IMG/VR virus record: IMGVR_UViG_3300044712_000971
Span: 1-26,334 of that record
DNA length: 26,334 bases
Source: a virus
Reading direction: 5' to 3' (one strand)
Every line of letters starts with the position of its first letter. Position 1 is the stretch's first letter. Under the pieces are notes generated by a model that had not been told where the DNA came from, did no database searches, and worked only from the letters and a program-made list of their open reading frames with translations. Both the position numbers and the translations under genes were made by a program. Below are positions 12,967 to 20,859 of the stretch, in pieces.

Positions 12967-14105
12967 TCGCTTTCCTGGTACGGGTTCTTACGCTTGATAG
13001 AACACGCGATCTCGATCTCTTTCCACACCTCGGCCACCAGCTGACGCAAGTCGAACTCCAGGCCATCCCGCTCAATCGTTCGGATGAGCACCTCGCGGCG
13101 GACTCGCGGTAGGTCAAAATCCTTCGCGTTGATTGTGCCGTCGTTTGCTGGCCACCGCTTCTCAGCCACCAAGAAGTCCACGCACGATCCGATGTCATCG
13201 AGACCGTGCGACCAGTACAGCGGCACGTCTACGCTCCAGGCCTTGCCAGTGAGTCGATTCTTTTTCGTAGCCGCCTTGACCACTGCGCCAATGGATCGCT
13301 TCGTACCGTTGACCTCTTTTTTCAGATTGGTTCCGACGGATGTCCAAATCTGGCAGCACGCGTAGAACTTCAGCGCACGACCACCACTCACGACGACATC
13401 ATCGCCAAAATCCATTGGCCCTTGCTTGATGTTGTCACGTGTCTGGCTGATCACCACGAGGATGCACCCCAGCTTGCTGATTCTGGACACGAGCGTGCGC
13501 ATCCATCGCGAGTTGATCTTGGCTTTTCCATCCCCGTAATCACCCGCGGCCTGGGTGCCTCTCCGATGAGCCTTACGGCCCTCGTCGAACTTCTTCTTCT
13601 CGTACTTGCTGCTGAGGGCATCCATCGAGTCCACGACCCAGATGAACGGCTTGGCCTTGCCCGCCTCGATCGCATCGAGACGCTCGGCAATGGTGAAGTA
13701 GAAGTCCTCGATATCCTCGCTGTTTGTCGGGACCCCGTCTTTGATCTTCGGTGACTTCAGACGTTTCGCCAACTTCGGTCCGAAGTAGGTAGTGATGTCC
13801 ATCAACGCCCCGTCTTCAGCGTTATCGAAGATGAGGTCGTAGTCGTTGAAGTTGGGGTTGATGGAAGCCTCAGCGAGAAGCGTGAGCGTCCAAAACGTCT
13901 TGCCGCTCGTGCTGTCACCGACAAACCAGTAGTAGCGTCCCTTGTACACACCGCGATCGGGATACCCGGTCAGCGCCAGATTGAGAAGGGTCGATCCCGT
14001 GGAGACGGCCGACGCCTTGTCGAAAAACCGACGCTCCCACTTATCCCCCTCCACCAGCGACTTCTTCAGAGCATTGGTTTTCTTCGCCACGGCCTTTTTC
14101 GGCAT
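12963..14105 (-). CDS. RecA/UvsX-like recombinase
   Basis: 380 residues from ATG 14105 with GAGGTGA upstream. Residues 35-50 (STGSTLLNLALTGYPDRG) are the usual RecA-core entry, GDSTSGKT at 63-70 is Walker A, FIWVVDSMDAL (about 154-164) is Walker B, and LVVISQTRDNI leads to loop L2. The C-terminal 60 residues form a separate basic/acidic tail. It should coat ssDNA and catalyse strand exchange. Length and the VGDSTSGKT form fit the phage UvsX/RecA-like group. Neighbours (ssDNA-binding protein, UvsY-like candidate, FEN, RuvC, SbcCD-like) make a complete recombination cassette. Confidence 0.85.
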   Translation of the reverse strand: MPKKAVAKKTNALKKSLVEGDKWERRFFDKASAVSTGSTLLNLALTGYPDRGVYKGRYYWFVGDSTSGKTFWTLTLLAEASINPNFNDYDLIFDNAEDGALMDITTYFGPKLAKRLKSPKIKDGVPTNSEDIEDFYFTIAERLDAIEAGKAKPFIWVVDSMDALSSKYEKKKFDEGRKAHRRGTQAAGDYGDGKAKINSRWMRTLVSRISKLGCILVVISQTRDNIKQGPMDFGDDVVVSGGRALKFYACCQIWTSVGTNLKKEVNGTKRSIGAVVKAATKKNRLTGKAWSVDVPLYWSHGLDDIGSCVDFLVAEKRWPANDGTINAKDFDLPRVRREVLIRTIERDGLEFDLRQLVAEVWKEIEIACSIKRKNPYQESE

Positions 14106-14126
14106 CGACTCACCTCACAAGGAAAG

Positions 14127-14187
14127 GCACCGGCGGTCAGTGGCGCCAAGAGTCGCGATGCGCTCTACGACCCACGACCGCCGGTGC
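14127..14187. other. Long-loop inverted repeat between SSB and recombinase genes
   Basis: Perfect 12-bp arms GCACCGGCGGTC (14127-14138) and GACCGCCGGTGC (14176-14187) enclose a 37-base loop that contains further small palindromes (TGGCGCCA). It occupies the largest gap in the replication block. On the minus strand the downstream arm is followed by CTTTCC, a poor U-tract, so partial termination or mRNA processing/stability is more likely than full termination. Confidence 0.6.
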
Positions 14188-14215
14188 GTTCTTCTTCCAA
14201 CCCAATCAACCTCAA

Positions 14216-15583
14216 TCAATCCTCGTCGGGCCAATCGCCATCCCATTCCTCATCGTCGTCGTCATCCGCGGGCTTGGTCTTGGCCTTCGTCGCCGATTTG
14301 GACTTCGACTTCGCTGGGGGAGGGGCATCTTCGTCATCATCATCAGCCGCGTCGGTTGTGGTCGGCTTGCAATCTGCCGGATCAACCGCACGGATCTGCT
14401 CACCGTCCTCATCCAAAAGCGTCAGCGAGGTGCCGTCAGGACTGATCTTCGAAATGGTGCAGACCTTCCGCTTGTAGATGACCTCGTCACCCCGAGCAAA
14501 CGCGGGTGCCTTGCTCTTCGAAGACGGCTTGGGCTTGGCCGGAGGCGAATCGTCATCGTCATCGTCTTCTTCTTCTTCGTCCGCCGCTGGCTTCGCTTTG
14601 CTTTTCGACCGAACAGGAGGAGGAGCATCGTCATCATCATCGTCATCATCGACTGCTGGCTTCGCCTTGGCCTTCGTTTTCGATCGAGCCGGGGGTGCGT
14701 CGTCATCGTCATCGTCACCCCACTCATCGTCGGCGGGCTTTGCCTTTCGCTTTGATCTCACCGGCGGGGCGTCATCATCGTCGTCATCCGCAGGTTTCGC
14801 TTTCGCTTTTGTCTTCGAGCGAGCAGGTGGCTCGTCGTCATCGCCCTCTTCCTCATCATTATGAACACCCATATAGATGTTCTTCAGGTGGTCGTACCCC
14901 ACCTCGACAAGGAAGTCATCCAGGCAGTAACCGTGATTGACCACTTCATCCGGAAGCGCCTTCTTGCGTGGCAGGAAGTCGATCGCGGTGACCTTGTTGA
15001 ACTTGTAGGCACCACTCCCGTCTTCCTCCACCGTCAGTTCGAGCGTCAGCCCGTCTTCGTCAGGGAAGTAGAAAAGATCCCAACCCAGGTCCTCATCGCT
15101 GTTCTTGATTCGGCTGTCGAGGAGCTTGCCAAACGTGTGGTAGCTGTTCTCCAAGAGAGCCAGCTTCACCTCTTCGTTCCGCTTGCCACCGTACACCAAG
15201 AAAATCTGACGCTCTTTCGGATTGAGCGCCTTGACCTCTTCCGGATCAGCCTTCGGGTCCTTCGCCATCTTCTGCCGGATCTCTTGGATCGGGTCAGGCT
15301 TGCCGAAAGTCTTCGAAGGACAGACGTAGCTGTTCTCTTCGATCCCGATCTTTCGGTAGATGTAGAACGTCCGCTCGTAGTGCAGCACACCCGGATCAGC
15401 GAAAGGGTTGCCCTTACCCGCCTTGAACGGAATGATGCTCAGCCGGTGAATGCCCGGCGACAAATCATAGAACCCCAGCCCATCCGGGACTTTCAGGGTA
15501 GTGGTCTCGAATCCGGCGACATGCTGCTCAGCGCGTCGCCGTGCAGTCGACACCCGCTTCTCTCGTCGATCACGACTTGCCAT
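14216..15583 (-). CDS. ssDNA-binding protein (gp32-like) with repetitive polyampholyte tail
   Basis: 455 residues from ATG 15583 (MASRDRREKR), overlapping the small membrane gene by 14 bases. Residues about 25-240 resemble phage gp32-type proteins: GIHRLSIIPF, HYERTFYIYRKIG, NSYVCPSKTFGKPDPIQEIR, LLENSYHTFGKLLD. Family relatives usually have Cys where this has KPDPIQE, so the zinc site seems lost. Residues about 243-355 are repeats of Asp runs, APPxRSK and KAKAKPA. Residues about 364-407 (FARGDEVIYKRKVCTISKIS) look like a small SH3/KOW-type barrel. The last 45 residues are again acidic, ending EEWDGDWPDED, like the acidic tips of SSBs that bind partners. Confidence 0.75.
   Translation of the reverse strand: MASRDRREKRVSTARRRAEQHVAGFETTTLKVPDGLGFYDLSPGIHRLSIIPFKAGKGNPFADPGVLHYERTFYIYRKIGIEENSYVCPSKTFGKPDPIQEIRQKMAKDPKADPEEVKALNPKERQIFLVYGGKRNEEVKLALLENSYHTFGKLLDSRIKNSDEDLGWDLFYFPDEDGLTLELTVEEDGSGAYKFNKVTAIDFLPRKKALPDEVVNHGYCLDDFLVEVGYDHLKNIYMGVHNDEEEGDDDEPPARSKTKAKAKPADDDDDDAPPVRSKRKAKPADDEWGDDDDDDAPPARSKTKAKAKPAVDDDDDDDDAPPPVRSKSKAKPAADEEEEDDDDDDSPPAKPKPSSKSKAPAFARGDEVIYKRKVCTISKISPDGTSLTLLDEDGEQIRAVDPADCKPTTTDAADDDDEDAPPPAKSKSKSATKAKTKPADDDDDEEWDGDWPDED
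14507..14857 (-). repeat. Coding repeats for Asp-run / KAKAKPA units
   Basis: Five imperfect in-frame units, each an Asp run (3-8 residues, some with Glu), APPxRSK and KxKAKPA. On the plus strand this reads as TCATCGTCATC tracts alternating with GGCTTCGCTTTG-like tracts. A related sixth unit follows the SH3-like domain (about 14219-14358). Such units expand and contract by slippage or recombination. Confidence 0.8.
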
Positions 15584-15746
15584 GCTCTTCGTCTTCCTTT
15601 CTGATCTGGTATTCCAGAAATCTCTTGTGGCCCATGAGCACACCAAACGTGCCCGCCTTCATCAACACGTACACAACGAACGCCGACAGAAAGAACAAAC
15701 TGATGAATCCGACAGCGTACCGAATCTGAATCATCACCTCATTCAT
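15570..15746 (-). CDS. Small single-TM membrane protein
   Basis: 58 residues from ATG 15746, overlapping the previous stop as ATGAATGA. Residues about 8-31 (IRYAVGFISLFFLSAFVVYVLM) form one transmembrane helix. The C-terminal part (GHKRFLEYQIRKEDEEHGKS) is charged and probably cytoplasmic. A longer frame to 15899 is open but would lie within the neighbour. Its place between a recombination-mediator candidate and the SSB gene is unusual for a membrane protein; membrane attachment of the replisome is one guess. Confidence 0.6.
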   Translation of the reverse strand: MNEVMIQIRYAVGFISLFFLSAFVVYVLMKAGTFGVLMGHKRFLEYQIRKEDEEHGKS

Positions 15747-16254
15747 CGTCAGTGTCCTCTTCGCCCGCGCGTTCCCGCTTGGTTTCCACGCGGCGACGAC
15801 CCCTGCCCCGTACCGCGTTCTTATCGAACTGGGCGGCCTCGGGGCTCCGTGGTCGCGGTGATGCGTCTGCTGTGTAATACTCGCGAATCCAAAGTTCAAC
15901 GAGCAGCGTCAAGGATCGCTTGCGGTGCTCCAGTGCCTGTACGGCTGCGTTGGCCACCGCGAGGTCATGCTTTGCCGTGTTTACGGCTCTCACCGCCGCC
16001 CGATACTCAGGTTGCGTCAACACCGCCGCCTCTACGGACTTCTCGGTGGCCTTGGCAACTCCGTAGTCGCCGGGAGCGTCGCGAATGCTCTTCTCGACCT
16101 CTGCTTTGGCAAGCTCCAGGCGGCTCTTGGCACGATCCAGATCAGCTTGGCAGTCGGCCGCATACTTCGCCCATTCGAAGTACAGGGTCGGCTGATTGAC
16201 CCACTCCGTAGCGAGGTCGGTTTTGTCGATCGACAGATCAAGATCCTTCGGCAT
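15739..16254 (-). CDS. Conserved phage coiled-coil protein, possible UvsY-like recombination mediator
   Basis: 171 residues from ATG 16254, seven bases after the clamp-loader stop. The order of elements (EWVNQPTLYFEWAKYAADCQ, helical KSRLELAKAEVEKSIRD, a Tyr-Gly turn, KATEKSVEAAVLTQPEYR, then VQALEHRKRSLTLLVELW) is a widespread phage family. The QPxLYxxYA start, IR-x-P turn and ALEHRK block are its marks. In general plan it resembles T4 UvsY, which loads UvsX on SSB-coated DNA, and the gene is next to SSB and recombinase genes. The UvsY assignment is inference. The tail is basic then acidic (RGRGRRRVETK, EEDTDDE). Confidence 0.65.
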   Translation of the reverse strand: MPKDLDLSIDKTDLATEWVNQPTLYFEWAKYAADCQADLDRAKSRLELAKAEVEKSIRDAPGDYGVAKATEKSVEAAVLTQPEYRAAVRAVNTAKHDLAVANAAVQALEHRKRSLTLLVELWIREYYTADASPRPRSPEAAQFDKNAVRGRGRRRVETKRERAGEEDTDDE

Positions 16255-16260
16255 CGTCTT

Positions 16261-17190
16261 TTAGCCCTTGATGAAGCCCTTGATGATGTTCCAACAACTC
16301 AGCACAAGACCAGCCCTCTTGGTGTCGTAATACGGATCACGACATTCTTCCAGGATCAAAGCCGCTCTCGCGTTGTCGCCGTTCAGCAACACGGTGGTGC
16401 AATAGCTGAGAATCAGATGCCGAATCGTCTCGGGTTCATCGGAGACCCCTTTCAAGATTTCACGCATCTTCGGCCACCGCGTATTGGGATTCAGCAGCGC
16501 TCTCGCAATCTCGATAGCTTGGCTTTTTACGTCGCCCTTCTCGATCGCCGCCAGCTGCTCAGCCTCCTCCGTGAGGCCGATGACAGCGTGCAGCAAGACC
16601 AGCGCCTTCCGGGCCGATCCATCAGCAACTTCAGACAGCCGGGAGACCACAGAACTCGGCAGCGTTACTCCCTCAGCCGTAGCCACAGTCGTGACCAGCT
16701 TCGCAAGCTCTGCTGTTGATATCTCCTGGCATCTGATCTCGGTGCATCGTGTGATGATCGTTTTCTTCAGCTTCTGGGGATCAGTCGTCGCCAGAATGAA
16801 ATAGACGTGCGGTGGGGTGTCCTCAAGAATCTTCAGCATCGCCGTCTGAGCATCTGCCGAAAGATTGTGTGCCTCGTCGAGTAACCACACGCGCGACTGG
16901 CCCATGAGTGGCGCGGCGCCCATTTGCTGTCGGATCGTCCGAATCGTATCGATGCCTCTGAAGTCCGCTGCATTGATCTCCTGAAAATCGATATCAGAGC
17001 ACTTCAGCTTGACACGCAGGATGCGGGCAATCGTCGTTTTGCCAGTACCCGACGGACCTGTCAGCAGGATCACGTGCGGTATCGCGCCCCGCTTTCCCAT
17101 GTCCGACAGCGTGCTAACCGCCGACGCCTGGCCCACCACATCCTTGAAGGACGTGGGTCGATACCGTCGATACAGTTCAGTGTCAGACAT
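16261..17190 (-). CDS. AAA+ clamp loader subunit (DnaX/gp44-like)
   Basis: 309 residues. The TAA stop of the polymerase gene is part of TAAGGAGGG; the second of two ATGs (17190) gives the better spacing. Motifs: LYRRYRPTSFKDVVGQ at the N-terminus, Walker A GPSGTGKT (about 45-52), Walker B VWLLDEAH (101-108), sensor 1 ILATTDP (133-139), the TRC arginine-finger motif (147-149) and sensor 2 GSARKAL. The DnaX zinc Cys cluster is absent. It should open the sliding clamp (20860-21891) and place it on primed DNA. No second loader subunit is seen in the window. Confidence 0.88.
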   Translation of the reverse strand: MSDTELYRRYRPTSFKDVVGQASAVSTLSDMGKRGAIPHVILLTGPSGTGKTTIARILRVKLKCSDIDFQEINAADFRGIDTIRTIRQQMGAAPLMGQSRVWLLDEAHNLSADAQTAMLKILEDTPPHVYFILATTDPQKLKKTIITRCTEIRCQEISTAELAKLVTTVATAEGVTLPSSVVSRLSEVADGSARKALVLLHAVIGLTEEAEQLAAIEKGDVKSQAIEIARALLNPNTRWPKMREILKGVSDEPETIRHLILSYCTTVLLNGDNARAALILEECRDPYYDTKRAGLVLSCWNIIKGFIKG

Positions 17191-17199
17191 CATCCCTCC

Positions 17200-19668
17200 T
17201 TATGCCGAAACCCATAGACCGTTCTCTTCCTTCCACGGCGACTTGTCAAACCAACTCCGGTCGGAAACATCCACCTCGACATCAAGCGGCGTGATGATCC
17301 AGTCCCAATGCTCTCGCACCTTGACCGTCATCACCTCCCGAACGTAGTTGAGGTAGTCCTGAAGCTCTGGTTCGTACACATCCGCAAGAATTGAATCGTG
17401 GATCTGCCCCACGATCTTCGACCGCATCTTGTTTTTCTTGAGCCATGCGTTGACCTGGATCACTGACCACAGCAGGCAGTGAAACGATGGGCCCTGAATG
17501 GGCGTATTCATCAGGTTGTTGTAGCTGAAGATGCCGGGGCATACGAAACCGGTCGCCAGCGGAAACCAGCCCCGCTCAAGATACTTCTGCCACCAACGAT
17601 CTTTCGCACGAGACCAATGAGCAAACCGCTCATTGAACTTCTGCTCAACTCGCTTGATGTGCCCCTCAAACTCTTTCGCCGTGCGTATCCCCTTCGTGCG
17701 GAGATGCTCGTAGATGCCGACACCGTCTTTCGTCTTGAGCCCAGCCCGCGATATGGAAGTCCACAACCCAGCAGCCATGCTGACATAGTAGCTGCCATAC
17801 AACTCTGGGAACACGAATTGGTTTTTGGCAAAGGCCCGGCAGTCTTTGCTGACGTTGTCCACGGGCAACAGAAAGCATTCGCCAGCCATGTCGCGGTGGA
17901 TGTCTAGCTTCGGGTCAGAAGCGTAGGTGACCATCGCCGGGTCTTTCCAGAAGTTGGCCGCCCCGCGGAACTCAAGCGCCGCGTAGTCCGTTTCGACCAG
18001 CACGTGACCGTCACGAGGGATGTACGCCCGGCGTATCAGTTTTGCTTGTCGCTTGTCTCGCACCGGTTGATTTTGGAAGTTGGGCTCTGAGGATGAGTTG
18101 TGCACACATATCTCATTCGCGATGAAATTGTGATGGTCCTCGACTTCGATGTCGTACACATCAACAGCGTTCTCCAGATACTCGATTTTGGTGATGCGGT
18201 GATTATGCGGTTTGCCTGCCCTGCCATAGTGATGCCGGGCAGGTCGCTTCAGATTGCCCACAAAGCCGCGATCTAAAAGCAATCGATCCGCCTTGTCCCG
18301 CCCGATACGCAACCCACTAGAAACTGAATAGATGCTCCCATCAAACACAGACAACAACCGACCGCGAGATATGTAGACACCGTTTTTGTCATACCGATCC
18401 CGAACGACTTTCAAATCGATGCCGAGACGCTTCGCCTTGTCACGAATGCACTTAAAATCATGGCAAATGCGCGTAACTTTTCCACCAGCCTTTGACAGCA
18501 TTCGCAAAAGCCCGAATTTGGAAAAATGAATCCATTTCGGATTTTCTGGTCCGAACAACGACCAATGGCCACAAATCAGCCGTTTGGCGGTGGACGCAGC
18601 CAGCCCCCTTTTTATATCTTCGGCGGTGAGGCAGTCCCCTTGTTGCACATGCAGTCGAGAATGGTCCGCCCGACCCATCAGCTCCAGATTTTCTGGAACG
18701 TTGTTGAGATGATTCCCGTCGCGATGGTGAATCACAGCCCCAACAGGAATATCACCAACCACAGAACGATATACAAGCTGGTGATCCAACAAATCTTTTG
18801 CAACACCCGTTTGAAATATCCTGCTCCCTACACGACCCATCGCAAGAGTTCGTACTTTTGGGGCGTGCTTGCTGTCACCCTCGGCACGAAAATCCCCAGA
18901 AAGATGACGAGCCTCGACGTACTCGCCAGAGGATAAGCGGATCAAATGCTCCGGCGTCACATCTAGATGACCGTGTTTGCCCCTAGCCGACCAATGCAAC
19001 CGAACGACGTGGCGGTGCCCAGTCTTTCCGGCCCACTTCACCCGTTTCACCGTAAGATTCAAATTGTCGTCATAGCAGTAAGCCAAATCACCAGCCTTCA
19101 CGTCTTCGATCGGTATGCCTTTTGGGAACTCCCGAACGTCGCGAACCACTTCTACAAGTGTGCCTTTTGCAACACAGGACCGATACGTCCACACCAAATG
19201 CAGATTGAATGAAGGATGAATGAACCAATCGTCCCCACGCCGCACCGCAAGTCTCTGGGTACCACGAAGGAACGTATTGCGGACCTTCTTCAGCTTCTCC
19301 AGCATCGACCACTTGCGAACGAACGGGAGATCGATGCCTTCAAGCGCCTCCGCATCCGTCTTCGGCTTGCCGGTGGCCGTTCGCTCTTTGCACTCGACAC
19401 CGAGATTGCCAAATATCACCCGAGCCAACTGCTCACCACTGCCAAGCGATGCCTTCTCCCCGTAAACACGCCGCCATATTTTGTAGACCTCGTCTCGACG
19501 TAGACTAGCTTCGATCTGCTTGATTTTTTCGCCAGCACCTCTCATGGTGCGATCAACGTGTCGCATGTCGACACGGATACCGGCCTCTTCGATGTCTGCG
19601 AAGGCAGCCGAGCCCTCCATGAGCAACCGATACGCGGCGGGTGAAGAAGGCTTGAAGATCATCGGCAC
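17200..19668 (-). CDS. Family A DNA polymerase (polymerase domain only), interrupted by an intein
   Basis: 822 residues before splicing, about 462 after. The start is GTG 19668 or, in an ATGA overlap, ATG 19662. Extein residues 1-164 are the thumb/entry region, ending in TYRS. After the intein come SSSEPNFQNQP (the TGRxSSxxPNxQN motif), motif A VETDYAALEFRG (D561), motif B RAFAKNQFVFPELYG (R611, K615, Y624; the FVFPxxYG form is typical of phage enzymes) and motif C QIHDSI (H757, D758, with Ser for the usual Glu). No 3'-5' or 5'-3' nuclease domain is present; these are encoded by neighbours (19659-20858 and 12127-12966). It is the replicative polymerase. Confidence 0.92.
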   Translation of the reverse strand: MPMIFKPSSPAAYRLLMEGSAAFADIEEAGIRVDMRHVDRTMRGAGEKIKQIEASLRRDEVYKIWRRVYGEKASLGSGEQLARVIFGNLGVECKERTATGKPKTDAEALEGIDLPFVRKWSMLEKLKKVRNTFLRGTQRLAVRRGDDWFIHPSFNLHLVWTYRSCVAKGTLVEVVRDVREFPKGIPIEDVKAGDLAYCYDDNLNLTVKRVKWAGKTGHRHVVRLHWSARGKHGHLDVTPEHLIRLSSGEYVEARHLSGDFRAEGDSKHAPKVRTLAMGRVGSRIFQTGVAKDLLDHQLVYRSVVGDIPVGAVIHHRDGNHLNNVPENLELMGRADHSRLHVQQGDCLTAEDIKRGLAASTAKRLICGHWSLFGPENPKWIHFSKFGLLRMLSKAGGKVTRICHDFKCIRDKAKRLGIDLKVVRDRYDKNGVYISRGRLLSVFDGSIYSVSSGLRIGRDKADRLLLDRGFVGNLKRPARHHYGRAGKPHNHRITKIEYLENAVDVYDIEVEDHHNFIANEICVHNSSSEPNFQNQPVRDKRQAKLIRRAYIPRDGHVLVETDYAALEFRGAANFWKDPAMVTYASDPKLDIHRDMAGECFLLPVDNVSKDCRAFAKNQFVFPELYGSYYVSMAAGLWTSISRAGLKTKDGVGIYEHLRTKGIRTAKEFEGHIKRVEQKFNERFAHWSRAKDRWWQKYLERGWFPLATGFVCPGIFSYNNLMNTPIQGPSFHCLLWSVIQVNAWLKKNKMRSKIVGQIHDSILADVYEPELQDYLNYVREVMTVKVREHWDWIITPLDVEVDVSDRSWFDKSPWKEENGLWVSA
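18097..19176 (-). mobile_element. Intein with HNH homing endonuclease in the DNA polymerase gene
   Basis: A 360-residue in-frame insertion between TYRS and SSSEPNFQN. It starts with Cys (CVAKGTLVEV, block A), has block B LDVTPEHLI (TxxH) about 70 residues on, and ends with block F VYDIEVEDHHNFIAN and block G CVHN before Ser+1. Conserved C1, penultimate His, terminal Asn and Ser+1 are all present, so splicing should work. The middle has an HNH motif: IHHRDGNHLNNVPENLELM then HSRLH. The insertion point is a strictly conserved primer-template contact motif, a typical intein site. The region appears more AT-rich than its surroundings, suggesting separate origin. Confidence 0.93.
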
Positions 19669-20858
19669 AGCATCTCTTTCTTCTGCTGCCCGGCGATGTG
19701 AAATTCCACCAACGAGTCCACGCCACAGTACACAAGCAGCGTTCGCGTATCGACTTCGCGAATCCTATTGAGCCCGTTCTCATCAGTGGACTTCAGATAC
19801 GGAGCCACCGCCCATCCCCACTCCTCTTGCCCCAATCGGACGAACGCCTGGAACTTCACCGAGGTGATGTTGGGCCGACAGTCCAAATGATGAGCTGAGA
19901 CCATCGTGTCCCATACCCAATTTCGAACACCGTGGCCAAGGATTCGCCGCGTCCATCGCTCTTCGAACTTGTTGTTGGCACCCACCTTCGGCACTTTCGA
20001 TCGAAGAAAGCGACCCATGGCCTCAACAGCTTCCCCCACCCAGGGAAAAGCAATCGTGTCCCGTCCTCGCCAACAGACCGACGCACACACGATCTCAGCG
20101 TCCGCCGGATCTGGCTGTAGCCGATTGGTCTCGTAGTCGAATGCCATCGCCCCGCCATCTCGCACCCAGTCCTTCAACTGCGACGCCACCTCGCGGGGGT
20201 CCATCACAATGCGGATTTGCTTTTGGTAGTCGGGAACCTCCTCCCACGGGCGCCCTATCAACTGAAAAGCAGCCTTCAGATGCCGATCAAACCAAAGCTG
20301 CACGACAGCCCCTTCACGATCATCCTTGGCGTCTACGACATACGCGGGGTGATATGTAGGACACACCCACGCATTCATCCGCTGGAGCGGAATCTTCCAC
20401 CCGGCCCACTGCTCGATTGATCCCGTGTTCTCCTTCCACAAAGGCGACAACAAAGAAAGCACTGCCAGCGAGCCGAGGGGGATGATCAGCCGCGGCTTTA
20501 GATCGGCAAGGATCTTCGTGAGATTTGGTCGGCAGTACGAGACATGCTTAGGCGTGATGTCATCAGACGCGTTGCAAATGAGTGCGCTTGTCCGCCAGCA
20601 ATCTCGATCGAGGTTGATACCAATGAGAGCCAAAGACCGCCGCAGCAAGCGACCGGCGTCACCAGTCAGGTGATCCCCGCAGGCGTCGTCCTCAGAAGTG
20701 ATCTCATCCGAGATGATGAGCACACCCCGTCGCCCTTCCCCCATCACACCGATCTTCGGAGACTCGCAGCGCGTATAGAACCCACACGCCCCGCACTTTG
20801 GCAGCAGCGATTGCGGTGCGCCCTTCGATGCCGTTCGAGTTGCTTCGAAAAACCCCAT
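19659..20858 (-). CDS. Uracil-DNA glycosylase-like domain fused to 3'-5' exonuclease
   Basis: 399 residues from ATG 20858, one base after the clamp stop, with AAAAGGTG seven bases upstream. Residues 1-200 resemble family 4 UDG: CGAC (C22, C25), C95 and C109 make an Fe-S Cys set, GDHLTGDAGRLL matches the PF-GxAG motif, and YHPAYV is the HPxxx motif. The GEAPG loop is replaced by ISDEITSED, so glycosylase activity is doubtful. Residues about 235-390 form a DnaQ/PolA-type exonuclease: FDYET (Exo I), VGANNKFEERW (Exo II, Glu in place of Asp) and YCGVD (Exo III). It overlaps the polymerase gene and likely proofreads for it. Some phage polymerases (SPO1 type) carry such domains in one chain. Confidence 0.82.
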   Translation of the reverse strand: MGFFEATRTASKGAPQSLLPKCGACGFYTRCESPKIGVMGEGRRGVLIISDEITSEDDACGDHLTGDAGRLLRRSLALIGINLDRDCWRTSALICNASDDITPKHVSYCRPNLTKILADLKPRLIIPLGSLAVLSLLSPLWKENTGSIEQWAGWKIPLQRMNAWVCPTYHPAYVVDAKDDREGAVVQLWFDRHLKAAFQLIGRPWEEVPDYQKQIRIVMDPREVASQLKDWVRDGGAMAFDYETNRLQPDPADAEIVCASVCWRGRDTIAFPWVGEAVEAMGRFLRSKVPKVGANNKFEERWTRRILGHGVRNWVWDTMVSAHHLDCRPNITSVKFQAFVRLGQEEWGWAVAPYLKSTDENGLNRIREVDTRTLLVYCGVDSLVEFHIAGQQKKEMLCR

Positions 20859-20859
20859 G

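Noticed and set aside
14861-15604. Plus-strand 247-codon frame opposite the SSB gene
   Set aside because: No ribosome site or recognisable domain; it lies fully opposite a gene with family motifs and results from codon bias on the minus strand.
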